NCBI RefSeq assembly: GCF_051020975.1
Contig: NC_135044.1
Location: 9,364,501 to 9,428,500, forward strand
Reading direction: 5' to 3'
DNA length: 64,000 bases
Source: Osmia lignaria lignaria
Taxonomy: Eukaryota > Arthropoda > Insecta > Hymenoptera > Megachilidae
Positions 1-12,912 of the stretch are shown here, piece after piece (position 1 is the stretch's first letter; each line of letters starts with the position of its first letter). Position numbers and translations under genes: made by a program. Under the pieces are notes generated by a model. That model saw only the letters and a program-made list of their open reading frames with translations. It was not told the DNA's origin and did no database searches.

Positions 1-220
1 CGGAAAAATTATAATGTTTCGTCTCGGGTACCGTCTACTAGAACTCGTCAGTGGGACTGACGTGGACGGTCCCTACCCCAGACGCCTGGGTTCATTATTC
101 ACAATTGTAAACAACTAGTTCAAACTTGTTTGCCCATGTATTTATTGCTAAACAGCCGTCATTTGCTTGGTGTTGTTTTTTCTTATTCATTGTTATTTCG
201 CAATAATTGATCTATATAAA

Positions 221-429
221 TTAACCCGTCAAATTGAGGGATTTTCGTAAAAATAGGTATACACCATCGAGAAATAATAAAATATAGGTGTTCTAAAGAA
301 AACGAGTAGAAATATATGTCACTAAAAACCAATATGCAATGTCTAAAGAATAATATTTGCTTGTTCAGAATTTTTAAGCATAAAATCGAAAACCCGTCAA
401 ATTGACGGGTTCCGTAAATCTAGTGTTAA
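221..429. mobile_element. piggyBac-like fragment or MITE (weak)
   Basis: The stretch starts with TTAA followed by CCCGTCAAATTGAGGG and ends with CCCGTCAAATTGACGGG, then ATCTAG and a TTAA at 426-429. TTAA target sites are the mark of piggyBac elements, and the subterminal palindrome CCCGTCAAATTGACGGG occurs near both ends. The outer ends do not form a clear inverted repeat, so the boundaries are uncertain. Confidence 0.3.
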
Positions 430-1272
430 GATAATTATTAATTTTCAAGTTTAAGTTTTTATATTGGTAGCCTGCTTTATCGGTATAATATTAAACTTTT
501 CACTAAGATTATCTCTTATAATAAATTATCTAACCCATCAAATAAAATAATTTTATTTACAATGAGAAATTTTCATGGATATTTTTAATTCTGAAAAAAG
601 AAACGATGAAACATTGTATTCCTGAAGTAATTTGAATGGGAATCTAAAATCCGATTCGTCTCCGAAACGTCTGAAACTTGTTCCTCGTTACGTTGTTCTG
701 GATGGCAAATTATCCTTGGATTATTAATGCGACAAGTCTCGCGTGTCCACGGAATTAATAGCCTGTTTAGAATATTAATTTCTAAGGAAGTATCAGAACG
801 CAAGCCCAAATACATCTGGACCGTCGCATCCCTCTAATGTAACTATTAATCTTACGGGTATAAGCGTACATGTGCAACCGGACTCCGTGCTACAAAGGGC
901 AAAACCTTGATACCCATTACTTGTCCCGCTGTATTTCACATCCTGCTCCGTTGCCAGCCTTGTATTCGAGCCTCTGGATTGTTGTAACGGTGACGAGGTA
1001 TGTACTTCGTTTTAAGACAAACTGTCTCCTGAAAAGTGTTTAAGTTGTTGAGCAACAGGTATGCTTTATTGTACTTGATGCAAATTTTCAATAACTTTTT
1101 ACGTGATACTGGAAAGTATATGTAACACTATCTAATAAAAATACATAATTATCAAAGAGTAAAAATCATGAATCGCTTCTAAGAAACAGTCTATAAGAAT
1201 ATCCTTAGTGAAGTACACCTTAGTAGAAATTAAATTTGAAATTAATTTTCAAAAATTTACTACACCCATTTA

Positions 1273-1320
1273 TAGCGCCAGATTAAGAGAAGGTCTAAGG
1301 GCTACAGTCCCGCGCTCCAT
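1273..1320 (+). repeat. hAT-type terminal fragment (GCCAGATTAAG family)
   Basis: Contains GCCAGATTAAGAGAAG followed by GGGCTACAGTCCC. This resembles the CAGTGCCGGATTAAG end found in the opposite direction near 26561 and 53209. Only one end is recognisable. Confidence 0.35.
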
Positions 1321-1499
1321 TCTCCAGAGATCCTTGTTATAAGCCTTCCATTTACTACATTCAAAAGCATTCAATAAAGTTTTTTTTTAATTGTTGCTCT
1401 ATTTAGCAACCGAAGGAAGCCTCAAAGGTTTGATATCTCCGGGCGCCGCACCCTAAACATTTTAATCCAGTCCTATCCATTTATATACATATATCCGCT

Positions 1500-1502
<3 letters not shown>

Positions 1503-1554
<52 letters not shown>
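1503..1554. repeat. (AAT)n microsatellite
   Basis: About 17 uninterrupted AAT units. Confidence 0.97.
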
Positions 1555-1555
<1 letters not shown>

Positions 1556-3584
1556 TTAACAAAACGTTTTATCGTTTCTCTCAAATACTAATGCTAATCT
1601 GCTGAAAATCTAACTTCTTTAATTAAAGCAATCCAACTACGTTACAATGACACAGAACCTAAAAAAAAAAGAGAAAGAATTTGATTCAGTCGATTCAGAA
1701 GTTCTTTAGTTAGCAAAAAATAATTCGCGAGACGATCAAGCATAGAAAAATCGGGTAGCCGGAAGCATCGTCAGCCTTAATTGCGGTCCGGAAACCAGGA
1801 TGACGTCACATCTGGTCCGTTCGCTACTTAAACACAGCCCCTGGTCCGTTTCGTAGCCACGCCATCCCACCGGAAGCCGTGAACCAAGGGGGTAGGGGTG
1901 TGGCGTAGTTCGTGAATTTATACGGCGTTTAACCCGGTTTAAACTTTGGCACTTAAATTAAACAATAGAACAAACCGCGCCTCCGCACCGCGCCGAGTCG
2001 AACGTACGTCTTCGACTGAGCTTCCTCTGTCCTTTTCCTTCCGACATTTCAACCTACCCTTTCCCCTCTTTCCCGCGTTTTCAACCTCCTGATTCTAGCC
2101 GGGAAACGTCTACGCGGAATTACATTGTCAGACGTCGGATAGCGTTATTTCGCAATCGAGAGCTCACGTTTGAAGAGAATCCTAATTCTAGACGAACGGC
2201 ACGATCCGTCTGGACTTCCGGCCGCGGTTCGTTCCGAATATGTGGGAATACCGATAGAAAGTTTCGAAATATCTCTGACCTGATTGGTGCAGTTTGGTTT
2301 ATTGACTTTACGGACCATTAACTGATTTGGCCAACAATTTTATTGGCCAGGAAATAACAGTAATAAATTGGTATAAAGTTATTGTAAAATAACAATATTC
2401 AACACGTTGACTGTTGCTTCAGCGTTGAAGTTGTTGACGATTTTCGTTTTATGAAAATTTAATTTTTCATTTTTACAGTATTTCCTTTTTTTATTATTTA
2501 TAATTACAAGGAGGGTTGCGTTTAATTCTAACAGTAAGCGAAATAGGCAGGTGCCCAAGATAAAAGGAGGAATCCACATCAAAGTGCTTGTCATTAGTGA
2601 ATAAAATAAATACCTATCTCTGTTGGCCTTGACTTTTAAACTTAAAAATATATCTAAGGAGGGCCCCGATTTTCATTTGTTCGCCTAGGGCCTAGAGCCT
2701 GAAAAGCTCTAGACGCGGCCCTAATTACAAGTAGCTAATACAAATATTTCTAATTAGAGAGATTGAAGCATTTCTAGACGTATAATAATATGAGTGATGG
2801 ATTTTAACGGGGGCTTTTGGCTTTCGTCATAGGAGAAATTATGAAACGGTGTAGAATGAAATGATGAATAATGAAACTGGAAGTATTGTATTGATTCGGG
2901 AGTATCGAAGACTGTTGATTGACGTATCCTGTCCCGAAATAGAATTCAATTTGTGTAGAATTCGATATGCAATGATGGCGGCTGTTTTGTTGTTAGCAAC
3001 AATTACGGGGTTGAGATTAAGTCTGATATTACCGAGTTTAACAAAATGAATGTATGTAATTACACATCATGAAGATATGCTGATTGCGTGATGTAAATGA
3101 AGTGTAATTTAATAGCATAAACCAAATTTTATTATAAACATTATTATTACAATATGATACATTTAATATTTTTATCATGGTATCGTTAGAAAGGTGTTTA
3201 TTTTTAAATTATTCAAAATAACTGTACCAAGTGTTAAATTAAGATAAGACTGTTCATTTTGATTATTATAAAAAAAAAGTAGAGATTAATACATATTTAA
3301 ATGAAAGAAAATATAATGCACTCGCATCGCTCGTATGGCTACTAGAGAACTGCGTCACGCCATAAAACATAAAAGATCGCTAGCAAAAGAAGGTGGGCTG
3401 ATAGATGGCCTTACACTATAAACGTGAATATAGATGTACCCACTTAACACCAAGTTATATTTCTAAAATGATAGATATAAAATAGAAAGAAATGTCAGTA
3501 GGAATAATGAAATGGTGTTTAATGAATTCAATTCAATTGTATATTTTTCTAAATTTCATTTGATGCATCTAGTTATTCTCTATA

Positions 3585-3735
3585 AAAAAGTATTAAGGTT
3601 ACTTGGGTCGAAAATTCATCAGTTTAGAATTGAAAAATATCTTAAAGGGAGACTACATACTAGGTTCCCCCTATCAGTCCCTTAAATATCTTTTCAACTA
3701 TTCAATTGTCGATTCAAGTGTCCTAATACCTTTTT
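3585..3735. mobile_element. Small hairpin element (MITE-like)
   Basis: Two imperfect arms of about 70 bases face each other: AAAAGTATTAAGGTTACTTG on the left and the reverse complement AAAAGGTATTAGGACACTTG on the right. The match continues through the TCGAAAATT and TTGAAAAATAT segments to a loop near 3665. No clear target duplication. Confidence 0.55.
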
Positions 3736-3903
3736 GAAGAGAATAAAAAACACTTCAGTTGATATATGTATAACAAAATACACGGTTCCCTTAAAAAGAA
3801 AGAAAAGAAAATGAAGACGACCTTGAAATATTTAATTTTGTCTCGTGTAATTTTTTTTTATTTTCTACCATTTTAGAAATATAATAAAGATGGACCAGTC
3901 GCA

Positions 3904-3920
3904 TGGGACACCCTGTATAG
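3904..3920 (-). repeat. Solo end of a CAGGGTGTCCC-type element
   Basis: GGGACACCCTGTA equals one terminus of the foldback at 31697-32239. No partner end was found nearby. Another solo copy (gttctgggacaccc) lies at about 32441-32455. Confidence 0.4.
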
Positions 3921-6065
3921 TGAAGTAAAATTCTTTCTCTAGCAAGTGGTAAATTATTTACTGTTTACTGTTTACCATTTGCTTGGAAGCTCTGTTCATA
4001 TCCTTTTGTATCCCTGTCTTGTTATGCTTCATTCTATTCTATTTCATCCCTTATATGTATCCATTCTATTCGCTCGGGTGGAAATTCATGGTCCATTGAG
4101 TTCCCCTTATTTCTGACCACACGCGCTGCTGTTCCTCTGAACGTCCGTCTGAATTCTCATGGACCTGTTTCACTTACTATTAGTCCAAAATCCCATCGAT
4201 GTATTTTTGAACAGCGGAACCAAAATTAATGTAAACTTAATCATGAAATTAAATTCCTGAGTAAGCAATAATTTTATTTTTAACAATTCTAAATTAAATA
4301 ACTATCGATTATTTTCCGAAATTCATCTTCATAGCGAACAAGGAATTCGCTCTCATCTGTTCAGAGCGAACTTTCCTTTGATCGTGGAAAACTTCTGTCG
4401 GTCGCATTAATCACCGATGCACCGATGAAGTTCGAGACGCGTCTCACGAGCTAGCCGGTTTCCGCGGACCGTCCTCCGTGAATCTTCCACTTCCGGCGGG
4501 AACAAAACGGCCGAAGCATAGTCAGAATTCGCGATGACGATTGTTCGCCTGCTACGACTTTCTTAGACGGTTTTCGTGGAAAGGGGATGAACTTTGAGTT
4601 TCAACGAAAGAACGACGCCTTTTGTGTAGACTGGAACCTCGCAGAATCGCCTCGCGAGTCTTCTTCCGGCTCTCATCGATCCGACTTCCGACTTGGAAAA
4701 TGGAAAGGGAAAAAAAGGGAAGTGACGCGATTCGAGGAACGAGGGAGACATTTATGAATTGAAGTTCGAAAGTAACACTTGGAAGACTGATTATAATAAA
4801 TGATATAAATAATATAATGAAATATCATTTTTTCCAAAAATAAAAGTCTATAAATCCTACCAAGTTTCCTTGAAACTATTCATCGGTTCGAAATTAATAG
4901 CAAAGGTTCCTTGATTTATTTTAAAGAATAATTTAGAAATATTTCCTTCAAAATCGATCTAGAATAATTTACAAGGCACAAAACCTGTCATAAAATCGAA
5001 GATCAAGACAGAGAAAAAGAGGTAAGCGGGCGTCGAAGCGGAAACTGCGGCACGTTTAATGGAAGGCAGACGAAACTAGCCGGAAAAGAGCCCGTGGGAC
5101 GGAAATCTATTGCAAAATAATAAGTTATCCGTGGAGCGACTTTTGCCGACGTGTCGTCCGTGGTTACCTTTTCCCTGAGGTTACCTCATTATTTCTAACT
5201 GATGATACCATAATTCAACATCTCGCGACGTACAAGAAAATCGACTTTCTACCTACGTATTTAGGTATAGCCCGATATGAGTCCAATCCTTGCTATGTCG
5301 ATCTACAAATTATTGACCTAATCAATTATTTTACCAAGACAAGTATAGGTATTTTTGTATTTTTGTATTTTTATCATTTGAGAATCAACTGACAAATTTT
5401 ATTTTCATATCAATAAAAAGTTAAGATAGATCAATTTTTTGGGACATTTACGAATCTAAATTATTTGAATTACCTGATTGTGAGATAAAGTTTAACAATT
5501 TTTTCGAACATTACAAATTTAAATAACCTAAATAACTGAAAGTGAATAGCCAATTACACAGGGCCTTGAAAACCTTCAAAATCTCTGATATGCTGATGGT
5601 GTACTAATTAGAAGCTTTGCTGTGCGGGAAAGAGCGAGGATGAGAGTTCAAGATAGAGTCACGCGGCAGGTAATTTTGGAAACAGGATGAAATTTGGTAA
5701 AGCCTTGACCGTGTACCAGCTCATCTCCTGGTCTTACCGAGGCCAACACGAAATTAACGCTTTGTATGCGACTGAAAACTGTGTGACATACCGCCAAGTC
5801 CCGTGATGCACAGGTCGGTTCATTAACTTCGTTATAAAGGAATGCTTTTTTTTCTCCGCAACGACCTCGTGGTATTGCTATAATTTCTCGTTCAGCCTCG
5901 TTACTTAAAAAGGTACGTCGTTAAACACGAGTGTTTGAGATTTTGAATGGTTTATGTGTCAAATAGGGTCATTATTTTATTCTATTTAATCGTTATTTTA
6001 CATGATTAATGTATTTTACTTTGTTGATGTATTTGTGTTCGGTAATATATCATTTTTCGAGACCA

Positions 6066-6658
6066 GAACCTGGCACCCGACTTTGAAAAATTCAATTTCT
6101 TCAAATTCTATTGTATTCCTCTGTACGTACCACCTTTACTTTCATTTGTACCCCAAAGAGTGAAAAGATATAAGGGGGCGAAAATACCTTAGCACCCCAC
6201 TTTAACATTTTTTAATTCTCTCAACGCTGTAAAAAAAAGAAACGTTTGTACCCGTTTGTACCACCTTCAGTTTCGTTTGTACCCCAAGGGGTTCGTTTGT
6301 ACCGATTTCTGAAACTGACCCCAAGGCTGACCGCCATTTTTGAAAATTTTTTATATTAATCACATAATTTGAAAAATCTTCAAAAAAGGCGAAGTTACCT
6401 CTTGGGATCATTTTCAAAAATCGGTACAAACGAACTCCTTGGGGTACAAACGAACGTGAAGGTGGTACAAACGGGTACAAATGTTTCTTTTCTTTATGGC
6501 GTTGAGAGAATTAAAAAATGTTAAAGTGTGGTGCTAAGGTATTTTCACCCCTTGGGGTACATACAAACGAAAGTGAAGGTGGTACAAACGGGTACAAACG
6601 AAGGACAATACAATACAATTTGACGAAATTGAATTTTTCAAAGTCGGGTGCCAGGTTC
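6066..6658. mobile_element. 593-bp foldback element with iterated GTTTGTACC motifs
   Basis: The left end reads GAACCTGGCACCCGACTTTG and the right end is its reverse complement. The arms extend about 250 bases each with good similarity: both carry the AGCACC/GGTGCT and TTTAATTCTCTCAACG blocks. The arms hold several copies of CGTTTGTACC or its complement. The centre (about 6330-6420) is unique. A 92-codon ORF across it is a by-product of the palindrome. The superfamily is not clear; no convincing target duplication. Confidence 0.85.
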
Positions 6659-6840
6659 AAGTAGGTATGATTTTTCACACTTACTTTAAATTTTTAAGTT
6701 GGAAGTGTTGAAAATTGGATGTAATTTTTTGGGCCTCTTTGTGTTCTGGGCAAACTTTTGAACTTGAATTTCCGTCCGAATCTACAAAAGTTCCAATCCG
6801 AACTCCCGACTCGAATTTTCGGGTACCCCCACACCCCTAA
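6659..6840 (-). repeat. Fragment of the hAT-like GGGTACCCGA family
   Basis: Ends in ACACCCCTAA, the reverse complement of the TAGGGGTGT end seen at 57648, and contains TTTTCGGGTACC. It lies directly beside the foldback, which may have inserted into it. Confidence 0.45.
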
Positions 6841-7595
6841 TACATATCAAATTATTAAAGTTTACAATCAATGCTCAATACCAAATATTTTACTAAATGA
6901 TATTAAATACTTCATTATAATAACCAAGAACATTATTATACTTGATTAATTTCGTTCTGAAATTGCTGAAAATATATTAATAAAACGAAACAATTCTGCT
7001 ATTATTTCAAAGTTTACAAAATACCGGTCAGCTTCGCAATTATAATAAACGTTCGATTAAAATATCAATCAAAAGTGAGTGAAATCGATCGAGAAAGGTT
7101 TATTGAAAATACTTTAATCGCTCATTAATTTTCGGTCGAATTACAAAACACCGGCTAGAAGCTGGTGCTGTAGTTTTATACGGGTGATCGTAATTCAATG
7201 AACGGTTGTTCGACTGAAATTTTACCAGGAACGATGGTGATTTAAATGAAAATGATTTGCGCGGAAAACGTAATACAGGATAATTGCGTTCCGTGCGAAA
7301 CTTAATAGAGTTACGCTATTTTAATTGTATATTGCGTTTTCCTCTTTTGCTTATCAGCTTTTTATTCAATTACTATTTTTTAATTCTTTTTCCACTTTCA
7401 TGGAGAAAATACACCTACTACTAATTGTATAATAAACATTCTGTGTTTATCGGATCATAAATTTAAATTAAGAAAATTTTCATAGAAAACATGGTAAAAA
7501 GTTCTATTTGAAACAGATTGGTATGATTTTCAGTCAGTTTTGATTGAACTGAGACGTACAAAAAATAAAATGACTTCTATGAATTTCATTTCCAG

Positions 7596-7787
7596 GTTTC
7601 TGGACATTTACACAACACTGGTCAGTTCCTGGTATTCAGAGCCGATCGAGAAGCAAAAGTTCGGGTCAACATAACGGGTGGTCCACTCGCTTATCATTAT
7701 CAGTTCGAAGAAATTTACATTCACTATGGAATGGACAACGATCATGGGTCCGAGCATCGTATCAATAATTATGCATTTCCTGCTGAG
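7596..7787 (+). CDS. CA10: CA10/11-like protein, exon A (residues 1-64 of visible part)
   Basis: The exon follows the acceptor tttccag and ends at GAG|gtgagt. It is 192 bases, 64 codons, phase 0 at both ends. It begins VSGHLHNTGQ, the CA strand that CA10 also carries, and includes an N-glycosylation sequon NIT (residues 25-27). The segment FEEIYIHYG (37-45) aligns with the QFHFHWG zinc-binding segment of active carbonic anhydrases. The first zinc histidine (His94 in CA2 numbering) is Tyr41 and the second (His96) is kept as His43. GSEH (51-54) keeps the conserved Glu106 environment. The preceding exon is not in the window: I found no candidate between 1 and 7595 encoding the SPVN-type block expected upstream. 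Confidence 0.93.
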
Positions 7788-10281
7788 GTGAGTGAAATAC
7801 TTCATTATTGCGATAATAATAACTCAATAAATTCAATGCGCTTGCAATTGTTCTACATATATCTGAAGTATTAGAATATCTATAATGATAATTCCAAAAT
7901 AATAGATTTCTTTCAATTATTCAAAATTTATTAGTAATCTTTGAACGGTGAACAACTGACAGTAACACTTAAAATTGAAAATTTTAAATTTCTTTATTTC
8001 TATCTTCCAAACTTTAACCCTTTGAAGACAAATTTTTAATACTAATCTTATTCTCAATTTTTATCTAAAATTTCAAGATTCTAAAATTAAAATATTAGCT
8101 AATTAGAAAATTGGGAAATCAAAAGAGTAAAAAATCAGGATGTTAGGAAATTAAAAAAAATAGAAGAATAGAAAATTTTACAGCTCTAACAAGATACTAC
8201 AACTCAATAGATCTTGAAAACAAGTGCAGCAGTCAAGCCCGGCTCAAAGCACGCTCCTTCGCGGTCCAACAAATAAAAATTTCACTTTGTGCAATATTTC
8301 GAAATTATTTATTAAGATATAATTTGTTCACGAATAAGATATTCATATATTGTTTCTGTAGTAAGGCACATTCCAATTCATATGAATCCGTTTAACAAAA
8401 CAATTAAATTCAGACATTATAACTTAAAGGTCTATGCATCGCAATTTAAGAATTCGATTATGACATTAAAGAATGGAAGAAACTTGAAATGATGAAAAGT
8501 TCGAATTGCGCATGCGTGAATTTAAGAATTCAATAATAGAAGTATATGACCCTTATTCAAAATCTGACAGACACACAAAAGTCGTGACATAAGCACACTC
8601 AATGGAGCGTGCTAAAAGATATCGGTACCGGTACATACACATGTGTACCAGGAGTTTTTAAAGGGTTTAACTATTTTTTATCCTTTCTTTAATGAAAATT
8701 TTACTAAGAATGTTTAAAATCAATTTGTTCAATTTGCTCCGTAGAAACAAAGCAAAACTTTATATTTTATAATTTTATTGCTTTCTTTTATTACAAAATG
8801 TTGTGTTACATTAATGACTGTTAGAATTGATTCATTTTTCATACAATGATCCTTTGAAATGATCAGCAACAGGCAAAACAAGCATATTTACCAGTAATAT
8901 TGATCGATGTTACGAATCAGTGGATATGAAATTGCCTCGATTCGAAGTCAGTTTCGAATTCAATGCATTCGAGGAGTAACACGGAATCGGGTTCGTTGCA
9001 GATCGTATTAGACTCAGATGACTTTACATTACGAAATAAAGGAACTAATTGATTTTTTATAATGTTCTAATTGTAAGTACCTACTCAACCCTTTCGTTAT
9101 CGCGCATTTTAATTAAATATCGTTCACTGTATACCAAATAACAATAAAAATTCGATGCTTGAAATTTTATGAATAAATTATTCAAAGATTTTTACATATT
9201 GGAAAATTGATATGTAAATTAATAATGAAAGTAAAAAAGAATCTAAAATTAAATTTAAATTGTTGTAATCATTCAAAGATTAATATATGTTTGACTTAGG
9301 AAATAAACAATTCGTTTTTTCTTTCAAAGTTTGTGAAAATCGATAAATATACCTATCTCCTGTGTTTCCACAATACCGGAATTTGTAATTACTGCTCGAA
9401 TATATCGTAAAACGATGAAAGGCTGCGCGAAATACAACTGAATTACTAATTTTATCTCTGGAAATCATATGCAGAATTGAATATCCATTGTTCAGCAAAA
9501 TTGTATCAAAAAATAAATCTCTTTTGTATCACTCTGTCCTTTGAAAGTATCGAAACAGAAAAGTGAAAAGGGATGAGTCGAATGAAATTAACGAGATAAT
9601 GCTTTTACAGTAGCACAGAAAAATTATTCCCCGAGTCAGGAATTAAAAAGGCTCTGAATTTTTTATCATGTCGATATTGACCATTTAGCATTGAAAATTC
9701 GCCGTAAAAGTTTTTCGTCTTTAATTAAATACATATAGATATTAACGCGAGCTCGTTTCGACAAGGATCATTTTTTGTGACCTTACGTCAAACCTATTCG
9801 TCAAACGAAATATAAAATTTACAGGCACGACTCTGTGCCATTTACATCATTTTGTCCCTCAAAATATAATATCTGATAGATTTTTAACTTGAATTTTTAA
9901 CAATCAATCACATTTAATCGTATAATTTTTACAATTAATCCTCTCGGTCATTTCAAATTAGGTATTTTTAATACTAGAACTACCGACAGTTAATTCACAC
10001 TTATTTTTAAGTTGAAAATAATGTAGAAAATTAAGTAGATAAGGAATGAAACATAATTTAATATATACATTCATTCTTTACCTCGACAATAGCCAATATA
10101 CATTTCAACAAAAATACCTCAATAAAATTTATAACTTAAAATCCGAAATTTAAAACCAGTTATTTTTAGTGGTTTGGTAGTTCTAGTTAAAGAACTGAAA
10201 TTTATCCCATCTGTTTGTGAACATTCTGCATATGGAGCTTTCTTTTCTACATTATCATTTTGTTCAGCGATATCCAGGGAG

Positions 10282-11252
10282 TAGGGGGAAGTTGCCGATA
10301 TCGTACTAGTCTCCTAAATCGTACCACATTCAAATTTTGCTTAATGTTGAATGGCGGTACCAGCTAGCAACATCTTTTATAAGCTAAGACATATATATTC
10401 CTATAAAACCTTAAATAGCGTATCAAAATCAATTACAGTAGCTGTTCTAACAAATTTGAGAAAGCAGATCAGCCTAATGTAAAATTTTAATCATATTGCG
10501 CTTGCGCTGTCTCTTTTAAAAATAATTTAATGATATTTATTTTTACACAAATATAAGCCTACGTTTTTATGTGCATGCGCCAATTTTCAAATCATGTTAA
10601 AACTTACTTATAAATTAAATAAAATAAAATTATAAAAGAGCCGGCGTGTAGCCTAAATCGTACTGCGGCGTAGTTTCCCAAATCGTACCAGTACGAGTTA
10701 AACAATTGATCAATATTTTAGATATTTTTTTTAGGTTATAGTTATGTCAAAAAGAAAGTACGGACAGTGAAGTGCAAATAACATGAATAAGGCTATAATA
10801 AAACACACGTCTTCAACTAGTGCATCTGCAAATATTTCTGTATCGCTTAATGAAGAGGAGTGGTTCTGCAGTTTGTATGAAGAAGTTCAACTTGAAAATA
10901 TAATACAATGTTTAAGGGTACATGAGGCCTGTGCAGGTCTGTCAAAAGCACAAAATGTTATTATTGTCCTCAATGTTAAATAAAATCAATTTATTATTTA
11001 TAACTCAGAGATAGGATGTTGGAAATCAACCAGTACGATTTAGGATACCGGTTGCCAAAATCGTACCTTTGTATCATTTTTTTACTAATGCGTGTAAGAC
11101 TAACAACTGCTTTCAAAATGCAGTTAACGTTGTCCACAGGTTATTTAAATGATATTTTATAAAATTGCTCAGCTAAATTCTTCAACAGACATACCAGAGC
11201 TTCATATTATGCATAATATCTTAAGTGGTACGATTTCGGCAACTTCCCCCTA
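10282..11252. mobile_element. About 970-bp inverted-repeat element with iterated AAATCGTACC motifs
   Basis: Begins TAGGGGGAAGTTGCCGATAT and ends with the inverse of the first 16 bases (GGCAACTTCCCCCTA). The sequence AAATCGTAC recurs at several places inside (near 10316, 10658, 10680 and 11060). A 66-codon ORF at 10783-10983 shows no recognisable domain. No autonomous transposase is present. Confidence 0.75.
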
Positions 11253-12624
11253 TATTATTACCAAAATTGAAAGATTAAATTTTACATTGAGGCACATCAA
11301 ATTATTGTCTTTTTTATATATTTTAATAGTATTAGACTAGAAAAATTTAAGAATATAGTTTTTTATTCTAGGATTTCATCCGTTTAAAAGTTACGCATAT
11401 GTATAATAAAACTGAACATTTTGATTTTACTTTTGACTGTTTTGGTTTGACGTCATCCCGACTTGTATCTATGATCTGATTGGTCCGCGAAAACGTGCAT
11501 TAATTTACTGCCAAAAAAAAGTTAACCTAACACGTGCAAAATAAAGTTCAGCTCATTGAAATATTATTAATATTGCTAAATTATTAATGATGCAATTATA
11601 AACTGAATCGTTTTGAAAAAATGTAAAATATTTTTCAATGTTTTGAATTAAAGATTCTTTTCTTTATGTATGAATTTTATTATGAAATAATAGACACTTT
11701 ATCAATAACACGAGAAACGAAGAGGTCCAAAGATAATTATGAAAATCCATTAACAGAGAGTTGACAAGGTTCATCAGCGAATCATGGACAAGGTTAAGAG
11801 CATAACGAGAACGCCGGTTGGCGGGTCCAACGACGACGACGACGTAGTTAATCAAAATTAATCACGGGCCGGCTTCCTAACGAGACAAATTAAACATTCG
11901 TTAAACGCGACGTGACGATGACCCAATTAACTGCGGCCTGTTCATCCTTCCGGCAAGCAAACCCTCTCCACACGCGACCCACTTTTCGTGGACGTCAACG
12001 GGCTGAGAAAGAACATCGTGCGTGACAGGCATCGTCCATGATTTTCATTTTAATTAGAATGTTTGCCTCAGAAAAAAGCACTTTTTTTTCTCTATAAATT
12101 GTTCTTCATTTCGTGAAGATTAAAGTTTTCCTTTTTTTTTAAATTTCTTTTCTTTTGGTATCAAAACTATTTTACAATGAGTCAACTACAATGAGTCAGT
12201 TTACAATTTAATGATCTGTATGGATTATTGCATTATTTTATGATTTTCACATATTATGGTAAATATAATAGGATTGTTTTAAGGATTATAATCCTTAAAA
12301 AAGAATTGTATAAACAATTGCAGCAATATGTGGCCTCCAGACAAGAGCGAGATTAAGATTCTTAAGGCTCGAGGCTAAAAATCTTTAAGGGCCGTCGTGG
12401 TTACTTAAAACTTGCTTCAAAAATTGAAATTAAATGGCATTCAGTTGTAAAGAAAAATAATAATCTGCAAAGGATTATTTTGGGAAATATATATTAATAA
12501 TTTAATGATTTAAAAAATTTAAATGAAGAGGATTCAGTTTCATAATAGCAAAATGATCCAAATTTTACAAAATTATAGTGAATTTCAAAATTTGAAATTT
12601 TTTGAATTGTCGTCATTGAATGAT

Positions 12625-12730
12625 GAAAAATCGTTAAATCATCATTATGAAAAAATCATTAAACCATTATTATGAAAAATTATTCGATCATCAAATCACA
12701 ATTATGATAAATCATTAAATAATCATCATA
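12625..12730. repeat. Degenerate ATCATTAAAT/ATTATGAAAA tandem repeat
   Basis: Four to five diverged units of about 25-30 bases built on AAATCATTAAA and ATTATGAAAA. Confidence 0.5.
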
Positions 12731-12856
12731 TGACGAAGATTTATCAAAATTGAAACGAGCGGATTTATTTTTACAATAGCAGTTGAGTCAAAAATTTGCA
12801 AGATTATAGTAGATTCGAAGCTGTAGAATTTTTTGACATACATAGTTAATGAAAGT

Positions 12857-12912
12857 CTTAAAACGGGGTGCGGGACTACAGCCCCCCTTAAATCTCATTG
12901 ATCCGGCACAAC
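12857..12912 (-). repeat. hAT-type terminal fragment
   Basis: Carries GGGACTACAGCCCCCCTTAA and ATCCGGCACA, a diverged copy of the end found at 26482-26561 and 53160-53209. Confidence 0.35.

Larger units (their letters stand above)
1..7595. other. Intron or 5' region upstream of exon A
   Basis: AT-rich sequence with no exon I could recognise. It contains a piggyBac-like relic (221-429), an AAT microsatellite, a hairpin element (3585-3735) and a large foldback (6066-6658). A less AT-rich block at about 1750-2250 holds a palindromic TGACGTCA (1801-1808, a CRE-type site). Another such block is at about 4400-4760. These blocks could be regulatory or exons of non-coding RNA. Since the N-terminal exons are missing, all of this is probably intron. 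Confidence 0.5.

Noticed and set aside
6202..6480. 92-codon minus-strand ORF
   Set aside because: It crosses the centre of the 6066-6658 foldback and consists of translated GTTTGTACC repeats.
1..7595. Missing N-terminal exons of the CA10/11-like gene
   Set aside because: I looked for a frame ending just before VSGH with the expected SPVN and FWGL-like text and found none; they are most likely outside the window.
8247..8615. Possible inverted repeat GCACGCTCC / GGAGCGTGC
   Set aside because: Only nine bases match and the sequence inside shows no further pairing; too short to call an element.
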